Source: Liolophura sinensis
Lineage: Eukaryota > Mollusca > Polyplacophora > Chitonida > Chitonidae
DNA length: 64,000 nucleotides
Reading direction: 5' to 3'
NCBI RefSeq assembly: GCF_032854445.1
Contig: NC_088301.1
Coordinates: 10,662,281-10,726,280, forward strand
Made by a program: the position numbers and the translations under genes. The notes beneath the pieces are model-generated. The model was not told where the DNA came from and ran no database searches. It saw only the letters and a program-made list of their open reading frames with translations. Below, piece after piece: positions 1-14,555 of this stretch; the first letter of the stretch is position 1; each line of letters opens with the position of its first letter.

Positions 1-1580
<1,580 letters not shown>

Positions 1581-1800
1581 CATCTAACTCGGTACACCTT
1601 CAGGACCTTTAACTCTGTACAACCCTTGGCCTCTAGCTTGGTACACCTTTGGGATCACTAACTCGGTACAAACCTGGACCGCTAACTCCGTATAGCCTTG
1701 GGACCTCTAACTCGGTACATCCTTGGGGTCTCTAACTCGGTACACCCTGAAGCCTCCCACTCGATACACCCTGGGGGGCACCAACATAGCACACCCTTTG
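1581..1800. repeat. Degenerate minisatellite, about 30 bp unit
   Basis: About seven or eight imperfect units built on 'tctaactcggtacaccttgg'. Units differ by substitutions and small indels, so the array is old. The short frame at 1723-1920 that crosses it is not a credible gene. Confidence 0.8.
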
Positions 1801-3018
1801 GGAAGAAAAAAACACCAACGAAAAACGGTAACTGAGAAAAGTTCAACCATCAACAGTCAAGTCGGTGCCGAGTCACTAGCCCGTCAATCGTTTGCCAATG
1901 ACATGATTGTGGAAGATTGAATTTTCTTGTATGCTTTTTTCCATGTTCACCGAAAAAACAACATTGGGGAACCTTTCCGGCCTAAAGTAATTCGGCGGTA
2001 AGCTGTTCATGTGTATTCTATTGTCAATTCATGCCTTTACAATGAACTTTTTGTTGGAAAACCGATAACGCACGACTGTTTTATTGCAAGGGAACCCTGT
2101 TTAATTCAGCTTCAACTGAATGACTAGTAGTCTGTTTTGTATTCTATTCTACGATCTACAAACATTGAAAACCTCGTTTACCTGAAGATGTAACGAAACA
2201 ACCCTAATCAATGATTTATATACATCAGTACTATTGTACCTGAGACTAACGTAAACTTTGTAAACAAACCTTAGCCCACGGCCCACACAAACTCGCATCG
2301 GACGATTGCATTCTTTTACAAGATGCACCCTATATCTCCCTTCTAATATCACTTCCGGCAACGTACCTACAAGAGACTTCCTACAGCCGTAGCTGTATTT
2401 TAATTGTATTTTACTAATACGACGATGGTCAATTTAAAGGTGGAGAACATATTGAAAACTGCATAAAGCTCACATGAAAAAGTGCGAAAAGTAAATGTGG
2501 TTTTCATTACTTTTTTCGATTTTTCTTTAAAGAGAGAAAAACACCCTCGGAAATAATTTTTCTGTGGTGCGTATTTGTTAACACCTCTTGGTATATATTG
2601 TCTTTGTGTGATAATGTTATAAATGAGGATGTCACACATGTTTAATAAATCTATTTGCACCAGAATTTGATCTTTTCGGCTAACAAATGTGTTAAACCTG
2701 GGTTTTGATCACATCTATATTTTTAATATGTGCATAAATATAATCATAATGCAGATTGAATCCATGTGTTTAGATATAAGCAACAAATTTACATTCAAGT
2801 AAATTTATTAGACAAACCTCACATCCTTATTTCGACCATTTTTGTACACAGACAATACATACCAAGGGTGGTCTGAAATACCCAAAATACAAGTATATTA
2901 TTAAATAGCCTTTTCTTCTGAAAAAAATTTTTTTCACGCCCTTACATCTAATTATGGAACAATTTTTATGTTTTGCTCACCTTTGATACATAATGTAAAC
3001 GTATGTGTGTAAATATGT
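1801..3018. other. Unassigned sequence
   Basis: AT-rich with short frames on both strands and no recognised domain. The frame at 2149-2361 (-) resembles no family I know. Confidence 0.45.
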
Positions 3019-3345
3019 ATGCCTGGGGTTTTACGTCGAAGTTAACAATTGTTCAGTCGTATGACGACGAGGAGTCATTAGGTGTGTGTGTACCTATACT
3101 GTGTCTTCTTGTGACAGGACAAGTGCATACTGCCAAAGTGCTGCCGCCACTGAAGTGTCACGTCAAAGTCACCAGACATGACACCCCACCCGTCACATAC
3201 TGACACCCTACCAACCAGTCATGCTTCGTTGCTCTAACTTCTCAGCCACGCGAGACAGCAACGAGTACTATTTTGTATGTCTTTAGTATGACCCGACAAG
3301 TGTTTGATCATGGCTCTTCCGACTTGGAGGCTGATGCATAACGTA
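3019..3345 (-). mobile_element. SINE family 2 copy (tRNA-derived), antisense, diverged
   Basis: It shares blocks in order with the better copies at 15664-16009 and 39161-39440: a 'ttcagtcgtatgacgacga' block, the 'ccaaagtgctgc' block, and the 'gccacgcgagacagcaac' block followed by 'tatgacccg'. The tRNA-like head lies at the right end and is badly decayed. Confidence 0.7.
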
Positions 3346-3780
3346 ACGTGTATTTCATCACGCGATCGCATCTGCCACAGGCCCGTGGTCTGCAGAAAGA
3401 GCCACGCAATGTACACGCCACCAAGAGTTAACGAAGAACCCTGTGGCAGTGCACACGTTCTCTACTAATACATGGCGGTCATATTGTGACATACCCATAG
3501 AGAATACTCATACATATCTGTGCATTAACGTCTGGCACGCTGAATATGAAGAAAAAAATTGTCCGATCGTCAAACACTCTAACAAAGGCTATAATTAGTT
3601 ACTGAGTCCAGCGCTGGCTGGCTGGTCCGGGGGAGTTTGGGGGACACTCAGGCCTGATTGCAGATCTATTGATCTGGTAAAAGTCTTGTGTAACATTTAC
3701 TGGGTGTTACGTAAATCCTGGCACATCGACCATATACCGAGGTGATCGAAGATCACAGGTGTACATTTTTCTGTGTCACA

Positions 3781-3905
3781 CAGTGACCTTCAGGTGTCGC
3801 TCGATAACCTTCTGGTGTCACCAGTTGACTTTCAGATGTCACCAGTTGACCTTTAGCTCTCACCCTATGGCCTTCACGTATGGCCTGGTGACCTTCATTT
3901 TCAGT
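3781..3905. repeat. Short degenerate tandem repeat, about 26 bp unit
   Basis: Four or five imperfect units of the type 'tgaccttcaggtgtcacc'. They also create several TGACC half-sites, which probably reflect the repeat and not a regulatory element. Confidence 0.6.
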
Positions 3906-4870
3906 TTGTTTTCCTACACGATGTAGGTTTGCCGGAATGACAGCACTATGCTATGAAACGGAATATACGCGTACCGATCTCACTCAGTGCACCAACTATT
4001 CGTTCTATGTTTATTTGCTGCATTATTTTGAGTGGATTGGTTAGGCCAATTTATGTCTTGTCATTACCTGCTTGGAATGCCCCTACTGCAAAAGAACGCT
4101 CTGAGCACTGAACTACCTTTTCCCACGCAATAGCGAACCGGGTCCAAACTGACTATAAACACGGGCCAATTGATATTTATATTTTATTCTTTTTTTTTTT
4201 TTTGGGAGTTTTATTCTTTCCTTTCATAATTATTCCGCAGGCTGGAGTAGTGTGAAAACGACCGTCGCCATCCCCTCCATCCTCAAGCACTATGCGACTC
4301 CCCGTCAACTGCCTCGACCATGGCCTCAACAGGATGATTCAGGCAAAAACAATAAGCAAAATGCCAAGAGGTGATAAAACAACTTCGTCTGAGACAAATG
4401 TCATCGCAGATTAGTAAAACGACGAGGACACAAACAAATCGCCAGGATTATCGTTTGGAAAAGACATCTACCCACAAAACAAACCAGCTTACAAGTCGCT
4501 AGTATGAAAACCTGATGTGGTCCAGTGCAGCTACCATATAATTACCACAAGTCATATCAACATAAATGATAACAATACTCTGTAATTTTGTAAAGCTCAT
4601 CAGTAGGGACAGAAGAACAAGGCAAAGTATGGCCCTGCTGCATGGCATTGTATAATTAGAGAGAATATCAGCTGTAAACTGATGTAAATTATATCATGTC
4701 CTTTTAATTGCCAGTAATTATACTTAGCGAGAGATTCATTTTGACTTTGCTGTGTTGTCAAAATTGTGGTCTGCTCATTAAATACAGCTAATACACATGC
4801 TGGTAAAAATGAAAAGTCGATGGAAGTAAACACAACGGTATTCTTGGGTGTAACTCTAATATCAAAACGA
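3906..4870. other. Unassigned sequence
   Basis: No supported gene. A T-rich run lies at about 4190-4204. Confidence 0.45.
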
Positions 4871-5047
4871 AGTACATCAAGATGACAACGAGGTTCTCTG
4901 AGATCACAGCGAGGTCCTCTGAGATGATAACATTGCCCTCAAAAGCCATTATTGAGGTCAAGAGATCACAACGCGATTTTCGGAGGTCAGAACGAGGTTC
5001 TTCTAGATAAAAAGATCCTCTGAGAACATAGCGAGTTCTTCAGAAAG
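4871..5047. repeat. Degenerate tandem repeat, about 26 bp unit
   Basis: Imperfect units around 'aacgaggttctctgagatca' recur about six times with heavy divergence. Confidence 0.6.
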
Positions 5048-5581
5048 CTCACGGCTTGCGGTCTGTATATATATAATGATCGATGCTGAAACTAAATTCA
5101 CACGATGCTGAGTCTCTTGACAGAACGTGGTTAGACTAATACAGATAAAGCAGCTATCCTCCCTTAAAGAGACAGCCAGAACGCTGCAATTGTTCTGTCA
5201 AACGTATACACTATCACGCGTCCTTTGAGCCCGCAAAGCGACGTTTTGTGTAGATAAAAGCCAGACCAAACCTACCGTTAACACAATTCTCTCGGATCTG
5301 TGAGAAAATAGATGGTAAAAGCAGGAAGTAAGACCCGTCTCACCCGCGACTTCCGGGAAAGTAGTCTTCTCTTTCTCACTGATGCCGTAAAGACATTGTC
5401 GACATTCGAGATGAAAACTCCGAAATTAAGATGAAGCTCGTAGACAGTCATTGATTTCCGAGTCAAATGCCAAGGTCTGATGTATCTGTTCATATTAGCC
5501 GCATGTCAATAAACTAAATCTATGATGCATAGACAGGCCCTGGTCTCGAGTTAAGCGGTATTAGATACGATTATTATATAA

Positions 5582-5720
5582 ACCCCCTTAGACTTTATCG
5601 CAATTTAACACAGGTAGAAATGAAATTAGGCTACGGCACAGTCAATTTCAATCAACCCCTGACTGTGCCGCAGCCCATTTTCATTTCTGCCTTTGTGAAA
5701 TTGCGATAAAGTCTTTGGGG

Positions 5721-5722
<2 letters not shown>
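5582..5722. mobile_element. Palindromic foldback element (MITE-like)
   Basis: Two 63-bp arms (5582-5644 and 5660-5722) are near-perfect reverse complements around a 15-bp loop. The arms include 'gactttatcgcaattt' and 'ctacggcacagtca'. The ends are CCCCC/GGGGG and the flanks are TATA on both sides, so the TSD cannot be told from the adjoining (TA)n. The size and shape fit a short non-autonomous DNA element; its superfamily is unknown. Confidence 0.75.
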
Positions 5723-5723
<1 letters not shown>

Positions 5724-5791
<68 letters not shown>

Positions 5792-5796
5792 TATAC

Positions 5797-5877
<81 letters not shown>

Positions 5878-5900
5878 TAGATAGATAGATAGATAGATAT
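5724..5900. repeat. (TA)n microsatellite ending in (TAGA)n
   Basis: About 150 bp of TA dinucleotide, interrupted once near 5790 by 'aggtatacg', ending in about six GATA/TAGA units. It starts exactly at the right edge of the foldback element. Confidence 0.97.
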
Positions 5901-8900
5901 ACATCTGATTAATGCTTTCCACCGTGTTCGTATATATTCATATAGAAACGTTATCTGTAGAAGCCCTATTGTACATCACTTTCTTGGAAACACCTTTATG
6001 TGCGTACACCTATATACATGTACTTACTGAAAATAATGGTTCAATAAATTATTACAACTCGAGGCTTATCAGCGTGCTTGAGCTATTTCTGGAAGGAATA
6101 AAGCATTGGTGGTTACATCATGAAAGATAAAACAATACAAAATCTAAAGAAGTAAACAGAATAAACGCAATAAAACAAGAACAGGTATGCGTCAAGACGG
6201 TATGTAGTCGTAGGATGTCATGCATTTATACTGAAGTTGTGACCTACTGTATACCATGTGAAGAGCTTAGTCAAAGCGACCAAAGTCAAACCATTGGTGG
6301 CTAGAGACAAATTTTCTTTTCGTGTAGACGTAACCGACCAAATGTGTTTTGGAGTCTTGGACTAAGATATTTTGGTCGAATCAACTGATTTTGATCAAAA
6401 CATTTATTGTCAAATAAACCTGAATGAGCTGACCACAAATAACAAAGGAAACATCGCACTAATCCACAACTAAAACAGCTACCTCCCCTAAAATGCCTAA
6501 AACGTAATGTTCAAATACATCGCCCCTATTGAGCCTTCAAGGTCCGATATTCCTATGACCCTCACAGTGGTTAAATGCTGCTTTTACTACGTCAGGAATT
6601 GGATATTCTTAATACACTTTGAGCCTTTATAAGCATTAAAATGCTTAAAAGCGCCTAAACTCTGGTAAAGAGGGTATATAAAATGTATCTACGTGACACA
6701 CACGATTAAAATGCTTAGTCAGAAATCAGCTATAGGCATAACACACTTTTGGTCATTATGGTTATTAAAATATAGCCCTGATAGAGTCGAACAGGATATC
6801 TGACACATATTATTGAAATTTTACGTTAGTCAGTCCACGAAAAAGCAGTTTAGAAGACACACTTTGTTTCGTCAGGGTCAAAAACAAAACCTTCAAAACT
6901 AGATGTTCACCATCTATTCAAATGTTATGCCAGTCGAATCAGGAATCAGCTATGTGTATAAAACATTTTGAGCTGTTATGATCTTCAGAATGGACCCGTT
7001 GACAAAGTTGACATGCACACTCTAGGTGCATTGCACAAACTGTTTGCACAAAATTATTCTTTTCCCACACGGAATTTGTCTAGGTTTGAGATGAACCCAT
7101 CAGACGGACTCGATATCATGAGTATAAGGTTAGCCAAGCTTAACCTCAGCAATCAGCACGGTGCCGAAACCAACACGTCGGCACTGACTTTGTGAGAGTC
7201 GCCATACGATTTGTCATCACGACCGCCAAATCACCGCTAGACACTGTGCAGCGACGACCACACGACAATCAACCTACCTTACACTCGGCTTTTCCCCAGC
7301 AGCGGAACAGCATACCTCCACAACGTAAAAGTTTCCATGCACTGTTTAACTGTGTACTGACAGAAAACACCAGACTACAGAGGCCTTTTAGGCACAATAA
7401 TTAGACAAATACGTTTACATGGGGCCCACGCGACCTCTCGGCTAATGAACACACCAGTTGTCAGTGTCGACTCGTATTGATTGTCCCCGAGAGCTGACTG
7501 ACAGCAGCAAGTGGCGCTGGCAGAAGCCTGGGGATTTCCTCCCAGAGATATCGTCCGCTGAGAGCCAGAAGATCCCAGTCCCGCGCAATCCGCCAATAAG
7601 ACGCTCGCGCAGACGCGCAAGGCGGCAAAGCGCACCCTTTTCTCCCCCCAAAACCCAAATGATTCAATTTTCTGTGGAAAGAAAACAACAAATAATAAGT
7701 TTGTTTCTGCCTCTTTTTTCCGTCTTCTCTATGAGTGTCCACAAAATCAGTTCGCTCTATTGAATTCCTCACGCGCATATATCGATGTCGAGTCTTTGTG
7801 GCGGGCTCTGAAACGGTCGCGAGAAGACACTCTGGAATCTGTCTTTCGATTGGTTGCCAAGATGTGGACATCTCCTTGAGCACGTCACGGCACCGAGGAG
7901 GCACAGGATCCAAGCAGGGCGGCAGCGACAAGATGTTGAACCACAATACAACGACCCTGCCAGGCAACAGCACACAAACCCGCCATCCCGGCATTTACCA
8001 AACTCCATGATTTATGCACATGATCATTAAATATGCAGGAAACCTTCTTAGCCGTTTCCTGGTCGTTATTATTTATTTCTTAAGACTTTCAATTTACTAG
8101 GTTTTTCTTCATGCAGCCCGGTATAATGACATATCAATGAGCAAAACATGTCTTTCGTGAATCCCGTGTTGTTTGCCAGATGGAAATCTTTTTGTGCTGT
8201 ATATTTCAAAAGCCAAGCCAATTATTCAAGAAAGGCTCTTTACCGGCAGACTGGAAATTTCTTTTTATGTGGAGACAAGACATTTCTTTATCCCGACTGA
8301 TAAGCCATTCCGAGTTGACATTCAGGATGTACTTAATCCCAGTGCGGCCCTTGGCCTGATGGGGCAGCTTCCACCTCTATAATGTCCCCTTACCCATACT
8401 TATACGTCTGTTATGCCAACGTCTCCATTCTGATCCCTTTTCAACATTTTACAGCTTGAAAGCCGAACATTCCACATCAGGATTCTGGTTCCAACAGATT
8501 CAATATGGTCTTCCCTAGGCATTTTTTCCTCTCTCCAAATTCCCTCATCAAATGTCATGAACAGTGGTAATTTGCCTTGTCATGTCATGCCAGGGCTGCT
8601 GGCGCATAAGAGCTCCGGAGTCTCGCAATCTTAACAGAAAACCTTTATTAAATGTTTAACTGTGGTTGGGTGACCAGAAGACAGGCGAACGATCAAATAT
8701 TTATACCGTGTTTATGAGAATCTACAGAGGACGAAAGCTAATGATTAATGTGTGTATGAAATACACAGATGCGGTGTCGCGTTTCGGACGCAGAACGTTT
8801 TCTCAACGGACGCCATATTGTTTTTTGCACACGGTTCAATTGTGTTGAGGTTGGCTTTTTACACTGAACATCGAGTTTCCTTTTTTGTAATGTTCATCTC

Positions 8901-9919
8901 TAGTTTTCCGATTCTTCCTGAAACCTAGAATTGCGCACAGTCTCACAAAACTGGTTTATTCTCAGGTCCCTGTCATTGTCTTATGCAATATTTGTCCAAC
9001 TGTCAGTTTTGTTCTTGTATTTTTGTAACTTTTTGTGTTTTGTTACTTTTAGTCACAAAAATTAATCTGAACCGCAAGATTCCAACCTTCAGGATAATGT
9101 CTGTTAGACAGTTTTAATACACGGGTAAAACTGATAGAAGGGAATAGGCATGCGCCATAAGTGTCCTGGTTGACGTTGCGTCGCGGCAACATTGCGAGGA
9201 GGTTGCAGGAATTAAAAAGAAGCTGAAACTATCGAATCCAGAGGTATTTACTGAAGAAAGTCAATGGCTAACTAAACGTACGATTGATTTTGGGAGGTTG
9301 CCGTGGTAAATAGATGTAGCGGACTGGATGGCTGTAAAGGCTAGCCCGTGGATACCGATCAATATGGTCAACAAAAGATTCCATCCGGCAATATTAACGC
9401 TGAGGGAAAAAATCACATCACTAACAGTAATGTTAATCACATCATGAAGGGTCCATTCTTCGATAGTTATCCTCAACGGAATTCCCCTTGCCAAGACCAC
9501 TCTACCCAGGGGGAGTGTTCAAAGGTATAAAGAATACCCCCACCCCACACAATCCAACCTCACGGGGGAAGGGAGCAAAGGAACCAGGTATTCCAGATAG
9601 TATCATCATTCTTACCGCGAAATGGGAAGATAACCAATTGAGGATTCCACGGCGTGGATAAACAGTACTCGAAAGTTGAAACATGCTCATATACAAATGG
9701 TGATAGTCTTAGGAGAGACTTCCTTCTCCTCAACTAATGTTTAACCAGATGTAACCGACAGAGAGACACATGTTATTGTGGGGATGAGAATTGTGGGGGA
9801 ACGAAAAACGCGTGGTACGGGAGGGGATTACTAAGGGAAGGAGGGTTGGGGGGGGCAAAGTCTAGTAAGGGAGGTACATAAAACATCACATATATACATT
9901 CAGTGTTTAAATATGATCA
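5901..9919. other. Unassigned sequence containing one GC-richer patch
   Basis: No gene could be supported. Frames are short except in the GC-richer patch at 7440-8005, which is listed separately. The frame at 8173-8382 (+) has no recognisable domain. Confidence 0.4.
7440..8005. other. GC/CpG-richer patch, possible exon or promoter
   Basis: This block has visibly more G+C and CpG than its surroundings and few stop codons in several frames. The longest frame is 177 aa at 7461-7994 (-), but it has no domain, low-complexity bias or signal peptide that I recognise. Two CCAAT-type motifs occur, 'gccaataag' at about 7590 and 'gattggttgcc' at about 7848. It could be a CpG-rich promoter or first exon, or a decayed GC-rich element. 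Open frames on both strands mean the long frame alone proves nothing. Confidence 0.3.
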
Positions 9920-11118
9920 TAATTTATATACACTCACTTACCTGGGCTGGAGATATGAAAGATTGTGTGCGAAACGCTTGATCAGTAAATGATAAATTTT
10001 CTGGCCTTTAGCAGGCTTTATTGAGGATAAGTTAAACAAAAGTCATGTTCTAAACACGAACGCCTATTGTACTAAATGCACAGTGGTGTTCTTGGGGAGC
10101 AATGTATCAAACATAAGGGTGACAGATGAAGTACAAACACATTACGTGTCGACCCCAAATCTAATCATGACCGAGATATGGTGCTAGTCTATGTATTCAA
10201 TCATTTACCTGAACAGTTGGACTAAGACTAACTGAGATAATTTAACATGCTTAAGACAAGATGCTAGAAGTGTAAAAGTTGCTTCAGTATAGGCATTAAC
10301 ATGAACTGCTTTCACTTGTTATGTGTTTGTTTATAGCCATTAATTTGTTGTCGCTACTCTGATTTTACTCTCCATGATGTAGTCTTTCATATTACATTTT
10401 AAAGTTGCAAGTCGGGTGTATTCGACATGGCGACTCAGTGATGCAGCAATAAATAAATGGAAAGAAACCGTTAGAAGTGACACCGGGCTGATTTGATGCA
10501 GTAAGTGACGTAAAATCCCAAGGAAGCAAACCATACCCTCCTGCATGCCTTAACACTTTCCACGTGAATAACAACATTTGGGGGGAAATATGAGGGACGT
10601 TCCTGGCGCAACAGTTCGCATTCTCTTCCCAAAGCAATATCATTCATAAGCAAACAGCTCAATTAAAAGTATTCTTGGTTTCACTGTAAACTTTCATATA
10701 GCCATTATCTGGGAGTAATACAAAATGGATGGTAGACCTCCAGCAATCCCTAGGAAGTGGATTTCGGTTTAATGGCGAAATAAAGATCTTTTCAATTATA
10801 CAGTCTCTGTGGATATCAGTTCTACATGTAAATACCTGGAGGGAATCTCTTTGTCTTGCACATGACTAGGCTTCTTCAGAATTATACCCAAAAGCGAATT
10901 TGCGAGGACGGTATCGAGCACGAGAAAGTCGGCGACGGGATAATCCAGATGTGGCAATTTACGACAGATTATCCATTCCACATTCATTAGCAAGGTGTAT
11001 TATTATTTCGGAGGCAATCTAGTCGCAGAATTTCTGGTTTCTGGTTTTTGTATGTGCGTACGTAACGTAGGGGGATAATGTGTAAATTGGTCTTAACATC
11101 TTCCAACCGATGTGTTAA

Positions 11119-12179
11119 AGTAAAAGAAACCTAAAATATGAAGTAAGGCTCATCATACAGAAAACTGAAACTATACGTAAAAACACCTTTATTTATTTAT
11201 TTTTTTTTAGATTTTTTAAGAGCGAAAAGCATTCAAATATGTGAATACTATGGTGGGCTTAAAGGAGAAGAAAATTTAAATATCAAACAAATACCATTGG
11301 ATAGAGTATGCATTTTCTCGCAGGTGCATGCCATAAAAAATTCTAATATGTACCTCAAGTTGATAAATTATAAAGTCCGCGCCAAGATCCCTTGTGGGCG
11401 ACTCCATTTTACCAAAAACTAGTCGTGAAGTCTTCTGTGTTAGGAGGAGAATTGGTGTCGGAAACCGCCGAAGTGCAGTTCGTACATTTCCGGTAGAACT
11501 CCTCTACCCATAATGTAGCGAACAGTACAGTTCGTTTTCCGCTTGCCGATCGGGAAACCGGAATGTTGGACGTAGGTTCCGAGTTTACACGAACAAGCCG
11601 GCAGTTTTAAGGACTTTCATTGGCCGAGAGGCAACACACCCCCAGCATAAATTACAAGGTGTTAAAGATGGAGGACGCGATGAACTCAACGATTTATGCC
11701 AGCTTTGCCGTTTTCAGACTTAACATGGATGGCGAGGAAAAATCGCAAAATATTCAGCAGGCACCACCAGATAGGAAAAAATGTGCTCTTTTCATCCTAT
11801 AGTGTCATGTTTTTAGGTTTTCTTCTCCTTTAATGAGCAACATTGACGGTACCAAGGAACTCCGACGTCACGTCATTTTTACCCCCTGATTTTCACCAGA
11901 AGGAAGGAATTTTTGGGAGGATTATTTCAGTAATCCTTTACTAATAGGTAAAAAGAGTAATTCCAACATTCAGCGTCGTAACTAAAGTTGAAAAAACTTC
12001 CTGTGACGTCAGAGCTCCTAAACTCTGATAGTATGGCCCACAAAGCCCACCTTAGAATTTACATGTTTGAACGCGTTTAACTCTCTTCACAAAAATCTAA
12101 AAAAATAAAAGTATATTTATTCATAGTTTTAAATGGTCTTTTTAGTGATACCTTCTTCGATTCTTAGAGGTCTTTTCCT
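11119..12179. mobile_element. T2/Kolobok-like MITE with long terminal inverted repeats
   Basis: The element is flanked by TTAA on both sides (11115-11118 and 12180-12183). Its termini are inverted: 'agtaaaagaaacc' on the left and 'aggaaaagacctc' as the complement of the right. Inverted similarity continues for about 150 bp, through 'ttttagattttt' to 'ggtgggctt'. The right end reads TTAAAGGAA, matching the TTAAAGGRR end known for T2-type (Kolobok) MITEs. Copy B of the duplication has a single 'gatgtcttaataatactata' at the equivalent point (about 16393), an empty site with one TTAA. There is no transposase. Without the nested element at 11263-11829 it would be about 490 bp. Confidence 0.85.
11263..11829. 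mobile_element. Second TTAA MITE nested inside the first
   Basis: TTAA occurs at 11259-11262 and 11830-11833. The ends are 'aggagaagaaaa' on the left and, as complement, 'aggagaagaaaacctaaa' on the right. Both ends read TTAAAGGAG, again close to TTAAAGGRR. The related outer element at 36860-37314 runs 'ggtgggctttatcacc' across this point and has no insert. The 567-bp interior encodes no recognisable transposase; the 60-codon frame at 11620-11802 is unremarkable. Confidence 0.8.
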
Positions 12180-13929
12180 TTAATAACACTATAGGCCAAT
12201 AATTGAAAAGGCGATATTGGAGACACACTGACATGGTCTACTACAGCATATATACTCTTACATGGTTATTGTGCAATCTCTTTGTATTGATGTAATCTAT
12301 AAAATCAGAGCTGCATACCAAATTCTTAACCGCGCATTGACTTATTTGATTTAACCTAGAATATGTGATACGATCATGTTTCTAACTTTGCCTGCAGCTG
12401 TCTTCAATACAATTTGATTCAGTTAGACGATGAATAGCGGAAATCCTAAGCGAAGAGACCAGCCGATGTCCAGACTGGATACTATCTGAATAGATGGACT
12501 ATTAAATGGCACTGGTTCACGCGTGTTGTAATCCAGTCATCGTAAGAACGACCCGAGAGGCAAAATGGCCACAACACTTCCACAGCTGAGCTAATTGGGC
12601 TTGACGATTGGATGAAAAATCACGTTTGCTTCGCGGTGAAGAACGGGAATTGGCGCCTTTTCTTATACTGGCACGCTGAGCCGATAAACGCGGTTCACCA
12701 GCCCAAAACTTTTCTTCCCTAGCCACTGAAATGTTCCTGTTAGCTTAAACCGACCGACCGACGGGCGCTGTTCCGAAGGCACGCCTCTCCTCAGCGAACC
12801 ACTTTATCTTTTATTTAGGGCTGTACCAGGAATTATGGAACGGAGGCCATACACAGAGCCGTTTAATAAGCGATTGAAATCTCGACGGCACTGAGTGCAT
12901 AACATTTCAGTATACGGTAGTACTTTACAATCGATATTTGCATATTTGCTTCATGGCTCGTAATTATGTAAGACCCCATCCAGTTACAATACATGTACAT
13001 TACCCCACATGAATACGGTAGGAATTTTGTAATCACCTGCACCGGTATCGGAAATCTGTGTGGTTCGTCTCTCCATTTTGGGGACATTTCTATCTTTATT
13101 TGCTGTGATCCACGGGGACGTGCTAATACACTGACATCTCCCCTCTATGATAACATCCAGGAACTTAGTCTGTGGTTATTGCATAAAACACTAACGTCTT
13201 TGAGCAGAACCTGAAGTGTCTACAACAAACGGGCACCACTGGTATTTTCTACACTGACGGAACATGATGGAAAGAAATACATGCCTCAATGTTTAGATTT
13301 CATTAGCCTTATTTCACGGTTTTGCTGGCAAACATGTTTGATTCAGACTGCAATAGTGTTATCCAAATACTCGAAATAAAGATCAAATTAATCCGCACAC
13401 AAAGAAACCGGAAACTGGTACTGTCGTCGGGCAGGGCAATCAAAACATTTGAATGCCAATATTTGAGATTGAATTCAGTCAAAGCTTTCTGATTGGCTCA
13501 TGCAGCGCCCGTCTGTAATAGAAGCTGGTCTAAGATTGGAAAAAGGTGTCATGAGAATGCCCATTCAGATCAGGTGAGGAAATCACGGAGGCCTGGACAC
13601 TAAATTACTGCCTGAAAAGAACAACCGGTATAAGTGAATTGAAAATGTCCGTTCAATATCCTAAACTGAATACGCTCAAGGAGAGGTACGGATTGACTAA
13701 ACTTTCACCGGACAGGGAAACTGCATTATTTGTGTGCTACCCTAGATACTCCCCTACAACATAGAAATAACACTGGTAACGAAATAGACGTTGCATATTG
13801 AAACCGATCCCTTACAGGCCTGCTTCGTTGCTAACCACTGTCCCCTTGGCTTCCAAAAATAGTGTTGCAAATCCAGTTACTACTTTTATCTTCCTTGATA
13901 CAGTTAACCTTATTTACTTCTTTATTTTA

Positions 13930-14555
13930 CTTTTTATATTTAATGATTGATTGATTGAAGTAACTGATGAAACATCTATGAATATGAGTAATACATATGA
14001 ATATCAATCCCATGATAATATCGCCTCTACACTTTCCCTCTCAGATCTTCTCTCCTTTGTTTTTCTTGTTCTTCATGAAGGTTTCGTCTTTGTCTTCCCG
14101 GTCGAAGGTTTACTCCTGCTCTTTTCCGGCCATAGCACTTCACCATATCCCCCCCCCCCCATAGGTTTCTTCTGTACATTCCTGCTCGTGGGTTTCCTTC
14201 TAACTGTACCTTCAACCTCGCGTGTTTCCTATGCCTCTTATACCCTTTTGTTCAGACCTTTTCCTTATTATTCTCTCATTATTCTAAAGATGCTTCTTTA
14301 CGTGCCTTTCTGGTCCGGTATTTACTCCTGTGATTTCCCTGTGAAGTGTTTACTCCTGTGATTTCCCTGTGAGGTGATTACTCCTGTGATTTCCAGGTAA
14401 GGTATTTTCTCCTGTGATTTTTTATTGTGCCTTTCCTCTTGTGCCTTCCCCGTCAAGTGTTCCCCCTCTGCCTCTACGGTCAGTGGTTTCTTTCTCCTTG
14501 TCAGATGTTTCGTCCTGTAGTTTCCTTTCTCCAGGAGTCTCTCGGTGACCCCACG
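13930..14555. repeat. Degenerate 28-bp-type array in copy A
   Basis: Imperfect units such as 'gtttactcctgtgatttccc' occupy the place equivalent to the regular 28-bp array of copy B (18690-19250). The long frames here (13951-14361 on +, 14322-14558 on -) follow from the repeat. A C-run of about 11 lies at 14150-14160. Confidence 0.75.

Noticed and set aside
5626-5922. 98-codon Ile/Tyr frame
   Set aside because: Translation of a (TA)n run and the neighbouring palindrome.
11119-12179. piggyBac MITE (also TTAA-targeting)
   Set aside because: Ends start AG rather than the CC-type usual for piggyBac, and TTAAAGGRR fits T2/Kolobok better. Not fully excluded without a transposase.
13951-14361. 136-codon hydrophobic frame in copy A
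   Set aside because: It runs across the degenerate 28-bp array; its hydrophobicity comes from TTC/CTT-rich repeats.
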